This document shows, one piece after another, positions 1-13,200 of a stretch of DNA of 64,000 bases (its first letter is position 1; the number at the start of each line of letters is the position of its first letter). The notes beneath the pieces are model-generated. The model was not told the DNA's origin. It saw only the letters and a list, made by a program, of their open reading frames with translations, and ran no database searches. Origin of the DNA: Callaeas wilsoni. Its lineage: Eukaryota; Chordata; Aves; Passeriformes; Callaeidae. Location: NCBI GenBank assembly GCA_013398955.1, contig VWPU01000914.1, positions 310,001 through 374,000 of the forward strand. The letters are read 5' to 3'. Made by a program: the position numbers and the translations under genes.

Positions 1-3000
1 TATTTATTCATGTAACTATCAGTCATCTGCTGCCAAAACTTCAGATCCAGAGGGAGTAAAGCATAATTGATTAGGCTGAAGGTATCCCATGCATTTAATA
101 ACAACTCCCAAAGTTCCACTGTATCTTTCCACATGTCAAATAAAATTGCCAGAGCTGACCCATATTACACTATGTTGCAACCCTATGTGAATTCCTTAGA
201 CACAGGCATATGGCATTATTCTGTGCATTATGACCTTACAACAGCAGTAACGCTCTTGGTCTGCAGAGTATCTATTTGATACTAGAAATAGCAAGCTCAA
301 AATTTGCCCAAGATCAGGCAAAGAAACATTCCGCAATGCAGCTCTGCCAAGAGTAAGAGGAGATGGCCCTGTGTGGGAGATGCGAGCAGAAAATATGAAG
401 TTCGAGCAGATTGACTATGTGGCAAAAAATGGAAAGATAAAGGGTAAAAAGAGGTGTGATAGCATGTAGGGAATATAAACCACAGGAATCACAGAGGAAA
501 GAAGAGAAAATGAAAGGAAAGTATGACTGATAGAAGAAGAAATGAAAAAGTCGAAGGAACAGAGAAACAGGAGTTTTGAGAAGTTTTTAGAACTGATTTT
601 TTTCCTATGGTTCTCTGGTACATATGTATCATATGCTATATATCTGGAAGATGCCCACTGGTAACATAGATTAGTATAGCGTACAAATAACCACACAGGT
701 TCACAAACGAGCATTGTGTTGTCCTTGGATTAGTGAAATGTCACACACTTCCTTTCATGTTAAAACCCATCATTGAACTTGGCTGCCCAGAGATATAATG
801 GGTATTTTTTTGCTATTGACTCTTTTCCAACAAAGAGTGTTATTTTTATTACTTCTCAAGAAATATTCAAGATTTATTTCTATTCAAAACTAGCCTGTTC
901 CATACGCCAGTTTGGCTAAATGAATAGGAATTTCATATATGACAATAAAACTTCTTAACTTGTACTGCCAAATGTATATTCTAAAAGAAGAATTGTGCTA
1001 AAGAACACATATTCTCTGCACACTACTTACCATCCACAATTGTCTACCACAAAAAAGGCAGGTTCTATTGGCACCTAGCAAAGAGGAACTGTTTAGCTGG
1101 AACCGTTATTAGAAATGTGTTAACACAAGTCCACCTGCTCTGGTTCTCAGAAGGTATCACCACCTGTTAATACGCAGTGATGTGGTACACCCGCATGATC
1201 AGCTACAGTTCCCAGGGCACATTACTTTGGATTGGCAGTGAAAGCAGTGTCTGTGCTCTACTTTGTCATGACTGGTACTTCACCAGCAGCCTAAGATTTT
1301 TTCCAAGGGACAATGTCAATAATATCACCCACAACACAAACAAGGCTAATTTTCTTTTCTCAGCAAGTGGTCTTAATTTCTTATTTCTTGATGTTTTATA
1401 ATGCTGCAGTTGTCAAAGGCCAGCGCAGCCATGCACTGCGATTGGTTGGACTGTGCAGTGAACAGCACAGTTATCACCAGGGCTGTTCAGAACAATTAGT
1501 CAGTGATTACGTGGTTAACACAAACCGATAGAAGTCTTTTGCTCCTACACTGATCCAGCAGGATCTGACTACAGCGATGAATCTGTTTCTCTGCAAAATT
1601 TCATGTGTGAGCAAATGTTAGTGTAATACTGTTTTTAGCTTGGTACTGTCTATTACAATCTCTAGAGCAATGAATTTTTACTAAGAAGAAAGCAATATTC
1701 TCAGTATGGGCAGCGATGAAGACACTTAGAGTGGATTATCTGGGCCTCCTACCTGAGATGATTATAGGATTTATAAAAGTCTACCCCTGTGAATATGAAA
1801 CTAAGTTGGATGCAAGGCAGAAATATTCACTGCACTAATTTCTTACACTTGTTAGAAGAACTGCAAATAAACGAAAAAATAATTTAAAAAGGAAGTGCAA
1901 TTAGTGTTTAACTTCAAAGTATGGAAGTTGGTCACTTACTGTTCACAATAGAGAATGTGTGCTTAACTCTCTTCTCTTTGTTTATTCAGGACTCCACGCT
2001 CCTGTAAGAAAAACAAATACAAGCATTTATTATTTATTTAAAATTAACTATCTAGTTTCATTTGTGCCATAGAAGTCTGCCATTTTCAGACTTAGTTTTG
2101 GCTTACTCCAATATTTAAAAACTGGGCTCTTGTGAAAGCACACAGCAGAGAAAATTCACATCACTCCTTTTCCTTAAAAAGGAGTTTCCAGTCTTAGACA
2201 CTACAATAGTAGCAGAGATGAGAAATCCACAGGTTTAGGGAACAAATCTGTCTTGAAACTTCAGACTAAATGGCGGGCATCTTAATTTTATCTGGGCACC
2301 TGCAGGTCTGCCCAGTTCCAAGAAGGTGACAGGCTTTCACATCTCTGAGGCTGGCAATCCTCCCATCAAAATCAAATTCTCATGGTGTATTAGATTTTGG
2401 CTGAATTACCCCATTAGACTGAGGAGTCAAGGAAGAAAGAACATATGCCCTCAATGACAGCCACAGCCTTCCTCACCACTTTTGGAGGAGAGCGGAACAT
2501 GCTGCAGAGGAGTGTTTGATGCCTCACTCCCGCTGCTTCATACAGAAAATTTGTATGGTAAGAACTGAACACAGCACACCAGCTACCTTAGCCTTTCTTG
2601 GCCAGTTTACAGGCACCACAACAGAGGTGAATTTTAAGGCAGGATTTGAAGGAACATAGCATACTGCCTTTGCAGATATTACTACTAACAATTTTCATTA
2701 ATAAAGGCTGCTTGAGAGAAGGGAGAAAATTTGGACTGCTGGGCAATAAGGGTTACAATAAAGGCAACATTGATGTGAAAGAGCAAGCACAATCAAGCTG
2801 TGAAGGCATTAACTGTGGAGACGACCAATTTGGATGCAGTGAAAAAATGGAGCCAAATACATAGTTACCAAGCTAGACAAATGCATTTTTAATTTTACAT
2901 CAACTAGGAAATGAAATTGTAGTTATGTAAAACTGTCACAATACAGCACACCAACACTTACGCTGGTCTTTAAAAAAGGCAAATCATGATTCCATCCACC

Positions 3001-3520
3001 ATCTCACTTTAACCAGGAAATCATCTTTCATGACTCAAATAATACAGGACTCAAACTATAACTAATTATAAAATCTATTTTCCCCTTCTTTTTTAGTAAG
3101 AAATTAATATTTCTTTCTGTATCATTCTGTCAATATTTATGATATACCATAAATTACTCGTTTGCCCGTGAGTTTACTGAAGAAACCTGTTAAGTAACAA
3201 TCAACAACTGTTTGGAGCTTGAATAATCCATGAATCAGAAGCATACAATATTATGATGTTATTAAGTTCTAAACTTTTTTGAACTCTGGGGATCAGCTCT
3301 TCTATCTCACAGCCCATTTTGTTATGTCCTAGACGTCAGTGAGGAGTTGAACGCTTAAAATGATGCAAGGTCAGCTGAACAACGATTTGAGATCTTATTC
3401 CAAAGCATTGAGAATAATTCAGATGCTGGTATAAAACATAGCTAATTTCATTCCCACAGTCTGTAACTCATATCAAATGTCAATTCATGTCAATAGCCTT
3501 AGCAGGCCTTACCTTGCTTG

Positions 3521-3562
3521 GTGGTCTGTATTAGCTGTATAAAATGTTCTGGTACAGACCAC
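3521..3562. repeat. Perfect 10-bp inverted repeat (hairpin)
   Basis: GTGGTCTGTA at 3521-3530 is matched exactly by its reverse complement TACAGACCAC at 3553-3562. The stem can extend inward by two G-T and two Watson-Crick pairs (3531-3534 with 3549-3552), giving about 14 pairs around a 14-nt loop. Flanking bases do not continue the pairing, so it is shorter than a typical miRNA precursor. It could be a chance palindrome, the remnant of a small inverted-repeat transposon, or a binding site. Confidence 0.7.
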
Positions 3563-6226
3563 GACAGACCTAACCTGAACTACTGTACTCAAATATCTCT
3601 TGAGCTGGTTCAACCAAAACTTCGCCTCTTGCTGTCAAGTCAAGTCTTCCCAAACAGAGGGATTTGAAATTCAGAAACACTCAGAAAGAGGGTTCAATAA
3701 AAAAAATCTCTAATCTCCACCTTCTCCTGGGGTTCAGAGCCAGGGTTTTGGTTCAGGGCCCTGTGCATATCTTGCATTTGAGCAGAGGCAGCTGCAAGTG
3801 CCTTGGAGAAATTAACACCCAGAGTCACACCTTCTCTGTGGTACACTGTCTCAATCTTCCCCTGTTTCTCTAAGCTGTCTGTGTCAAGCTGTGTCATATT
3901 ATTACCGAGCCTTTCAGGAGATTCATTGTTTCCTTCTGCTGCAAGGACAGAAAATGGAAAGGAAAGACAAATGTTTACTATAGCATTAATTGTAAATAAC
4001 TGAATAAAAATACAGGTTTTGCACTAGAGAAGCAAATTAAGGTGAAACTATGAATAAGTGTGATGCTGCATTAAGTGCAGAGACAGCCTGCCTGCTCCTT
4101 TGAAGCTCACAGTCTGAGTTTCCAAAAGATATGAAAAATGTAATGCACATCTGGAATAAATAAGTAAAACCTAATCAATAAAATTCAACAGTTGTCCAGG
4201 AAACTAAATACCATCACTCTTTGCAAGGATTTGCAGAGCTAAAATGTAAGGAGATAAATAAACTGGAAAGATTTGCATTTCTAGAGAAAGATTACAACAT
4301 CATGAAAGAAATTCAACTGTGTTTCTATCACTTACTGTTAAACACAGGCTATTTTTTATTAGATGTGTTGGAAGATTAATTCATTCACCCTTGGTTATGG
4401 ACTCCTGTGGGTCTTCAGTGCAGGAGATCCCCTGCAGTGACAACTATATTTTCAGAGCTACAAATAGCATCTGTCATAGCTCCAGTATCTTCTAAGGCTC
4501 CGTTTTCATTTGTAATATTTGCAAGGGAAGACGTTTCCTAATGAAACCATTGGAAATATCAACAGAAACACATTTTGATATGTGTGAATACATCTTGTAA
4601 TATTCCTCTGAAGTGTAATCTATATTTAACAAATCTACAGAAGATACTTTAAGGCATTTAATTTTAGGGTAAGTACTCATTTAAATTACCTGCAACTTTT
4701 ACGTCAGTTAGCATATAGATATGCAAAAGTAAGCAAAACAAAGCCTTTTTTCATTAATGCTAAACTCTCTGATCCCAGTCACCTTTATGATAATCAATTA
4801 TGGAAATAGTCCCATTAAACTGGAGCTCTAAAATAAAATCAGTTCAGTCAACAACACTGAATTTAAGATTATACACGCTCATTATATAGGCTCATGAAAC
4901 TAAACCCTATTACACTGCAAGGAAAGGATTCTTTGCAATTTTTCTCAGGAAGCTCTTGTTTAACTCATACAGAAATAGAGTGGATTTACATTTATTACAG
5001 GTGACAAAGAACATTTTTAGCATCACAGAATCATGGCAAAAATAAGGCCCTTTTATTAGATGTCTCATTTTTCATTGTGAACTTTGATACAAAAGATGAA
5101 AGGGAAGTTGCATGGTAATTAAAATATTTCTCAAGATATCTTAGGTCGTCTGCAGTTTCTTTATTCCATTACTATTTTTAAAGCCAGGAACAACTATGTG
5201 ATCTTTTACAAACTCCATGAAGAAACACTTTTTATCTGTTTAGGATTATGGGCTAAACACTCACTATTAGAGCATATGGCTGTTATTTGAGTATTCTTCT
5301 TCCCTCTCTTCTTTCAAACACTGAGGAGTAATTTTGCAAACTGAATCTCTGTACTCTGGAGTAATAAAGAGCTGCTAATATATCATCATTATGGCTCAGT
5401 GACAGTTCCAGAGCACAACTGGACAACATTGTTGTCATGAAGGAATAAAAGCTCTAGAAATCAGTTTCAGGAGGGTTTTGGTTTTGACAGAGTTGAAACT
5501 TAGCCCAGGTTTGCTCACTTTATTGATTGTCTTTCAGACCTGAGGACATCCACTTATGTGGCGTATCTGGGAGGTCTGGAATAAACAATTTTGAAATTTT
5601 GTGTAGCAAAATGAAAAAATATAAACTAAACCTCAAACAAAAAGCAGCTGGTGTTTAGCCTACTGAATTTAGCAGCACATCCTCAAAACACAAGCCCAGT
5701 AGTCTTAGAAGTGAAAACAGGAATTTCAAATTTTATCCTCTGCTTTAGAATTATTTATAAGAGAAAATCAGATTAATTGAAAGTGGAGGAGTCCATTATG
5801 AATAGACTGACATCCTGTAAAACACAGAACTGATGTCTGGAAAAATGAGGCTAGCATTCGATTATGAAGTTTAAATTAGCTAATAACCAGTACAGAGTCT
5901 GGATAATTTCTAGCTGCATAATGTGCAACAAATTAAATGTATTTTGAAAAAAATGCAGTTGTGGGCATTTATTAATCGTTTCACATATTGGAACAGAAAT
6001 TGTCATACATTATGAACTTTACAGTCCTTAATCATACATATATTCCACTATTTTATGGGCTTAATTTGCTCAGCATCAACTTTTACTGTGAGTAACGCTG
6101 ACTGATTTTGTTGAAACCTCAAGTCACAGAACAGATCTGAGGATTACTTCAGAAGGGATTTAAAGTGCACACTGTGAATCTCTATACAACCACCACTTAA
6201 AACACTATCCGTTCAGGCCCAGATGG

Positions 6227-6240
6227 ATTGCTATGGCAAC
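6227..6240 (+). promoter_or_regulatory. X-box-like (RFX family) palindromic site
   Basis: ATTGCTATGGCAAC differs by one base from a GTTGCTATGGCAAC-type X-box, the two-half-site motif bound by RFX transcription factors. That the sequence fits the motif is seen directly. That it is bound or functional is inference. It lies in unique sequence with no promoter or exon recognised nearby, so a distal-enhancer role or a chance match are both possible. Confidence 0.35.
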
Positions 6241-7078
6241 AGAATCCCAAATACCAGGTTTGTAACTAACAAAAATGTAAATTATTGATGAACTCAGAGT
6301 TGTCTCTCTTGGACACCCTCCTATTCAAATACCAAGCCGTATGGTTAGAATACAGAGAAATGGTTGATATGCAATTTCCCCAGCCCAGTGAGCACTAATC
6401 CCAAAGGATTTCATTAAATCTTTTGGCTTAAATTTTTATTCTTGGAACAGCAGTCAGCAAGCAGGGATTACATTAAAACAGGCACTATTGAGGTCATTAC
6501 TGACTGAATTCAGGCCTGTAATATAACAAAACAGGAACTAATTTTAAATATACCTCCATACACAACTCTCCCCCCCTCCCCCAAAATAGCACTGCTCTAA
6601 GTCACTATATATTTGATGACAGCACTTTTTCCACTCACATCATCACCCTTCCTCCTTGCCTACAGGCAATGATGGAGAACAGTACTAAAGAGTAAAAATC
6701 AATACACATATTATTTGATAAAGAGGTGTACATCTCATCATAGCAGTGAATGTGTATAAACAACTGAGTTACAGAACAATGAATGTAAGGAGGCTCTGCA
6801 GCCTTTGATATTCTGTAAATCGAAACCCGGAATAAAAACTTATCTAGCAAATGAGCAAACCTGAAGAGAAAAAGTACTTACAGGCATTTTTATTGCAAAT
6901 TTCATGAACAGTCTGATAAGGGAACAAACAGTGGTAGGAAAGCCAAGCACTACTGGAAAGCCTCTCAGACTTTATACAGAATGTGATCAACACAGTGAGT
7001 GTCACAGAAAAACAGACCCATCAGTTCTCAAATTTTGGACTGCAACAGTCCAGCTTGTTTTAAAAGAAACTATGGCTT

Positions 7079-7091
7079 AAAAAAAAAAAAA
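7079..7091 (+). repeat. A13 homopolymer run
   Basis: Thirteen consecutive A. No retroposed sequence or target-site duplication is recognisable around it, so I treat it as a simple repeat and not as a retrogene tail. Confidence 0.85.
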
Positions 7092-8582
7092 CAGAACAAT
7101 TCTCAGGTGTGTGCCTGCCCATAGGTGTCACTGTACAGAGAAGAGAAATGGCAAACTCCTGACTGTAAGAGTTTGTTATCAGATCCAATGTCCACCCAAA
7201 ACTAGAAGGAAAAACCAGCACAGGGGTAAGTTTGTGGAGATGGATAAATATGGAGGGATGCTTTTGCTAATAAAAAGGAAACAACTATTGAAACAGAAAA
7301 TGAAAGAGATAAAACCAAGGCATAGGGTAATTTCCTAAGACAAGGGAGAAATTTAGAGTGACAGAACTAAAAGAAGATAGCAGTTGTACCACACACTTCC
7401 TGGTGGGAAGGAAAAATACTCCCATCCTCATTCATACAGATGAGCATTTATTCAACACAGTACATAAAGACAGAGGACCTATTTAGGACAGCTGTCATTT
7501 GAGCAGCTATTTAAGTTTACAGATATTAACAACATTGCAAGCCTTTTTTAGGTCTCGACACACAATATTTAAGTACTTCATAATACAGTTTACCAGAATG
7601 CACATGCAGCATCACTGTGGCCACTACAGACAAAACCAATATTTAGACCCTACTTTCTCTATCCATTCAGTCTGTGCTTGGCCATTCCCACCCTGTGGCC
7701 CATATATTTTAAAGGTGAACAGTTTTCAGCTCTGCGGCTTCCTCTACTTAGCAAAGGACTCTGCTCATTGTGGAATTTGTCTCTGGGAGTCCCTTTTACA
7801 ATACTAGCAATGAAGCTGCTTTTTCAGCCTCTGTTCACTTGTATTGAGCTACCTGCTGCCTGAAGTTCAAAGATCCTCCCCCGTAACTTCCTCAGAATTT
7901 CAGTTCTTAGCAGAACCAGGTGCTTCAACTCCTGACTAGCTTTTTCTTGTTATTACCATACACCTCCATCAGACATGTTGTGTTTCCGTTACACACAATT
8001 CATACACGGGCAAGAGCAGCTCCTAACCCTCAGTAAGTGCCAGCTGCTCCTCAAATGCCCCTGCATTGCTCTCCCAGTTGCATGATGCTTCTCACAGTCT
8101 CAGATTCTCTTTGTCCTACCAGCACTGCCCAGAACATGCCTTCTTACCCTCTGGTTCTCAGTCCTGGTGGATTCAGATCTCTTGTTGCCCATCAAAAGCC
8201 TTTTCCAGCTTCCGCTTTATCCTTACATTTGGCTTGATGTTAGAAGAGCCATCCACTCTAATACCTCCATTAACCACACCCAAGTCAGCATCATAACTTC
8301 ATGATCAATAAACAATCATACGAATCAGTAGGCACTACAAGATTCTCTTTTCAAGAAAGAAAACCTATTAATGGTGATGATACAGTCAGTGACAATACAG
8401 TCACAAATGGGTATCTGAATCATTAAGAGATGTTGTAAGAATCTTATGTGGCCAAAGGAGTATCAGAATTTGGGGCAACAACAGCATTTTCTCCTTCCAG
8501 TAGCTATCCAGGACAATATATGTCTCTTCTACCAACACTCATTTCACTGTGAAGCTACTGTAGTCCTGCTGTATAAATGAGA

Positions 8583-8596
8583 TGGCACATGTGCCA
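8583..8596. repeat. 14-bp perfect palindrome
   Basis: TGGCACATGTGCCA is self-complementary and contains the E-box core CATGTG/CACATG. Nothing else in the surroundings suggests a regulatory element. Confidence 0.6.
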
Positions 8597-9468
8597 GAAA
8601 TACGGATACATACGAAATATGGCACAGACTTTCAGGAGATCTTTGCATATGACAGACCATTAAAGTAGACAAGCTGGATGGGTTCACACTATGCAGGGAC
8701 ACTTCAACCACTTTGCTGTATCTGCCATGTAGTAACTGTGGAGCTACTCTGGAAGAAATCTTCCCAGTGCATAGCGTGCCATTCCTGCTTTGTGATTGCT
8801 GGGTATGTCTCGGACATTTTCTTAGACAAGAGTAGAATTTTCAAACTTTACATGAAACTTTTATTTTTCCAATTGCAAATATGAACACATGAGAATATTA
8901 ACATTTATTAAAGAGCCCTAAAAACTTCATATATCAGAGTGAAACTTCATTTTCCTAAGTGAAAGTTTTCAAGACTTCAGCTGAAACAACTAGCACTCGT
9001 AACATGGCATTCCATCAAATTTAATTCCAAATATTTTCAGGCTTTTCTAGACAATAGGATATAGAGCTACAATTATTTTCTGAGTAATTTTAGAAAAAAA
9101 GAAATACAGATCTCCATGAGTTGCTTCATAACACTATTTAGACCAGGCATCTTGGATCATATGAAATGATAAGAAAATAGTTCCTAGCAAAACTGGTTTC
9201 AGCTGCCGTATTTAGGTTGTTTGTTACAGCTGTAGACTAAGACTTACTTAGAAGCACAATGGACGTTTTTAATCAGTCTCCTAAATCCTTCCTAGAAAGA
9301 TAACACATCTTTACATTAATAGATACACACTCAGCTGCATTCTAGTGTTTGGAGATTCAAAATCTAATTGCTTTTATCACAGGATGAAAGAACCTGCTGC
9401 AATATCCACTGCAGGAAGTGATTATATGTTACATAACACAGCTGATCTTTTTGTTCTGGTGTGAGGGG

Positions 9469-9490
9469 ATTTATTTATTTATTTATTTAT
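9469..9490 (+). repeat. (ATTT)n microsatellite
   Basis: About five and a half uninterrupted copies of a TTTA/ATTT tetranucleotide. No adjoining transposon end is recognised. Confidence 0.9.
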
Positions 9491-10281
9491 CAATTCTGCT
9501 TTACGAAAATGTACTAATGTGGGTAAGCAATTTACCCATAAAATCTGATAGTGAGTATCAACACCTCAGCAAATTAAGCAACATAATCTATGGGTGAGTT
9601 GTTCCAATACCCTTTCTATATCACGCTAAGAGACACCTACAGTGGCAACAGCTTCAGTATTTCTTGGACATTTAAATGCATCCCTTCAAAGATAACTTTT
9701 TAGATAAAGAGAAAATTCTAAGCAGACTTATTCTGTGGTTCATCTGGATATGTACACAAAATGTACAGAGATGATAATTCACCACTGGTATAACGCCAGC
9801 CCAAATTTTCTATCCCATACAGTAAGTTTTATTCATGCTGCTGTTTTCTCCTAATGGAAATTATTAAAAAAAATCTGAAAGTCTACCAAGTCTAAATACA
9901 GACAAAATCAAGTTACTGCCTACCCCCTCCTGTACTAATCGAAGAAGTAATGGACTACATGCTGCTCAGATTTCTGGTAAGCAGCAAAACAAATCCTATA
10001 AAGACAGGCACATCACTTTCTGAAGCTGGTACCCTTGATTTCTCACATTAATTTTAATGTGGCTTGCTCTGCACCCACCATCCAACAAGCCCTTTTGCTC
10101 CACATCAACTGCTCTCTGCTCCCTTTTACCTTTTTATAACTATCTGGGTGCTTCATATCCCAAGACTATTTTTAACCTGCATGTGCAATTTCCCTACTCT
10201 CACAGTTGGCTTCTCGTTTTCATTGAACTACACTCTGAATTACTAAGAGAATGAAAAGACACCCACTTAAATGAAGATTTT

Positions 10282-10296
10282 TTTGTTTGTTTGTTT
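10282..10296 (+). repeat. (TTTG)n short microsatellite
   Basis: Nearly four tandem TTTG units follow a short T run. They end in TGTTTAC, which also fits a forkhead-type core by chance. Confidence 0.8.
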
Positions 10297-13200
10297 ACAA
10301 GAAGAGATGGTATTTTGTACCTTTCTGTGGTCCACTCAAGCAAAGAGTGAAACACTCAATAATGAAATTGGACAGCACTGATCCCTTGCACTGGTAATAG
10401 ACTTTATTAATAATAGGATCATTAAATAAAGTAAGCATACATGAAGACTTTAAATGTTTATTTTGAGTTACAACAAATAATATTTCACTACCACAAAATG
10501 CTTCTAATCACTCTACTATGTTTAGCATTAAAATAACTTCATCGTAACACCATAAGAGCAAGCAAACAGTTATACCAACATTGGTGGAAATACTTTGCAA
10601 CCTTCTGGATAGATGACTAGGATGACAGAATCATGAGTAACTAGTTTAAAATAAAAAAAAAATTCAGCCTTCTAATTATTTATGTTAAAATAGTAACTGT
10701 GGTATTTCTGTCTTTGAAACATTTATGACAAGAATGGGTTACTATTATGAGACTGTTTTCTAAACATCACAAAGTCTGTTGGAAAAAACAAGTTCATCTT
10801 ATACCATGTTCTCTGTCTTCCTCAGCATATAAGAACATTAGACCTCCTTCCAGTCAGTGAAAAAACCCAACTTGAGCAATTTTTAGAAATTGTGTCTTTC
10901 TTATTTAGTACTGTCCAGAACACTACTTTCTCAGTGTCTGTCACTGTGGCATACAGGGCTGTCTCCTGGAAGCGCCTGTACACAGCACCCCTGAGAGATG
11001 CACTGACCAGTATTACTGGTCCTCAAGCACAAGCAATAGGCTGACCAGTCAGTAGGTCTTTCTGGTTCTTCAGCATTTTAACTTTCGCCTAGACACAGAG
11101 GCCAACAAATAAACTAAACCAAACAAAAGAATAGCGGGCAGATGCACTGCATGGGTATAAAACAGGTGAATGCCAAGAGCAATGCAAACTGGAGTTCCTT
11201 GTCAGGTTACAACTCGCTGAAGAAACATATAACCTAAATGACAAGAGTGACCACTGAGTGACATGTAACAACAGCCTGTGGAAAGTACTAGGTGGGCATG
11301 TAAGCAGCTGCAGCTGCAAGTGCTACCTTGATTCTCAGAAGCTGCAAAGTCAACTCAGCAGCAACTGCACAGTTCAGTAGGAATGTCTCATATCCCTGAG
11401 ATAAATGGTTGTCAGCCTGGCTGGCTGTGCCAGGGAGAGAATTTGGTCATCAGAGCTCTTAACCAAATGCAGGTGTCTCAGTGTAGTGTGTCTCAGCCAT
11501 GCTACTTTCCATAGTTAGTGGCAAATAGCAACATCCTACCTGGCCACGCTGGCTTCCTTCCCTGGTCAGCTAACAAGGCTGGGCTGGTATCTGCAGTAAG
11601 GTTCATCTCCACACTTATAAAAGCACAGTGAAAGTTTTAACTAGCCTATAGCTGCTGGTATTTGGGTCTAAATTCAAAATTACATAACATCATCTAAAGA
11701 TACAATTTCCGTATCTTAAAGCATTTCTTTACACAGTATGTGCACATGCCTGAAAAATGCATCTGATTTTGCAATACTAAAGATGAACTGAGGTACCATG
11801 ACTTTTTCATCTTGAAACTACAAGCAGAAACCTAGAAACTGGGGAATTGAGGCAGACATTTTAATCACAGGTGTCACTCTGGGCTATGACAGAAGAGTTT
11901 AACTGCCAATCCTTGCAGATTACATGCAAAGATATTATTAAAAAAAGCAGGATAAAAGACAAGTAGTGGTTTTGCAAATCTACAGAACAGGAAAAAAAAG
12001 GAAGCATCAAGTCTACATTCAGCAAATCTGATAGCCTAATCAAAAAGTAGCACATCAGACACTGCAGTGTTGATGTACAGATGGCTAGGAACATTAAAAG
12101 AGGTAGTTATCATTATTGTTCCTTACGTATCTGAGTAAAGAAAAGACATCATGATATTGTATTTGCCTATAAAATCAACTTCCTCAGCTAGACATTGCCA
12201 GAAGGAATCTAATGGAAATGTCTATTTAGTGAAAATCAAATAATTACCTTGTAATTACCATCTCACATGTCACATTTAATGTTAGCATCTCTGAATCAAG
12301 GAAAATTCAAAAAAGGTCTATTTGAAATACTTAAAAAAACCATATGGCAAATATTTTAATTGGGCTACTTTTGCTAATGAAGCTAAGTATTCCAGATAGC
12401 AATATTTCTCCCTCATTGTAGAGCCAAATGTTAACATAAACCACTCCTTAATTTAATCTTCTGATCCATCTTGAGGAAACCTGTTTAATTTTAGATTATC
12501 AGATTCTCTGAAATACAGCTTATTTGGACCAAACTTCAGCCATTTCATAAAAACTACTGATTTGCACTCAAATAGCACACTGGAGCAGTCTGAAGGGAAA
12601 AACCATTTGTTCTGTCTCAACTGATGTATAGCATAATTTTCTGAGATTCTTTCATTGCAATTTGCAAACACATTAGCTAAGACTATAAAACAAAAGCAAT
12701 CTGTACTACCCATGGCCCAGAAGAAGCAGAGAGTAAGAAAACATAACAAATGTCTGAATCATCTTGAGGCAGGGACATACTCTACCTCAGCACAAAACAT
12801 TGTTATCCAAAATGTGCCTCATCTATTTTTCTGACAAAGCAAGCCTGGCCACTGAACACCTAATACTGAATACAGTCTTAAACCAGGCTGTATTAGACTT
12901 TTAAGGAGGGGCCTAAAGAAGGCAAACTTACCCTAGACTAAGTCAGGGAAGCAACACTGCAGTTAAGTTATGAGACTTGCAGTCCCTCTGCCCAGTTCCT
13001 GCAGTTCCACCCTCAATTCTACAGTCACTCTAGCCACTCTGCAGTCACTCTTCTCAAAGAGGAAAGCGACTTAACACTGACACACTGAAGTTCTCTGCTG
13101 AATAATCCAATCCAGACTCTAGCAGGTGCCACTGGATGTGTTTCAATATTATCACTGTTTAAACAAAGCAGATGTAAGGGAATACACTGTGGGCAGGAAG

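Larger units (their letters stand above)
1..9468. other. AT-rich unique sequence, no gene seen
   Basis: No exon chain, RNA gene or recognisable transposon was found on either strand. Open frames here are short (at most about 100 codons), start at arbitrary ATGs and resemble no family I know. A purine-rich stretch lies at about 410-560, and a + strand pyrimidine-leaning, slightly GC-richer stretch at about 7640-8290. Both lengthen reading frames by lowering stop-codon density rather than by coding. Short sites inside (hairpin at 3521, X-box-like site at 6227, A-run at 7079, palindrome at 8583) are listed separately. Confidence 0.6.

Noticed and set aside
5020..5045. 'catcacagaatcatgg' resembling a reverse CR1 tail start
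   Set aside because: Similarity ends after about 16 bp. The following sequence lacks the gttggaag...accca block that marks real CR1 tails.
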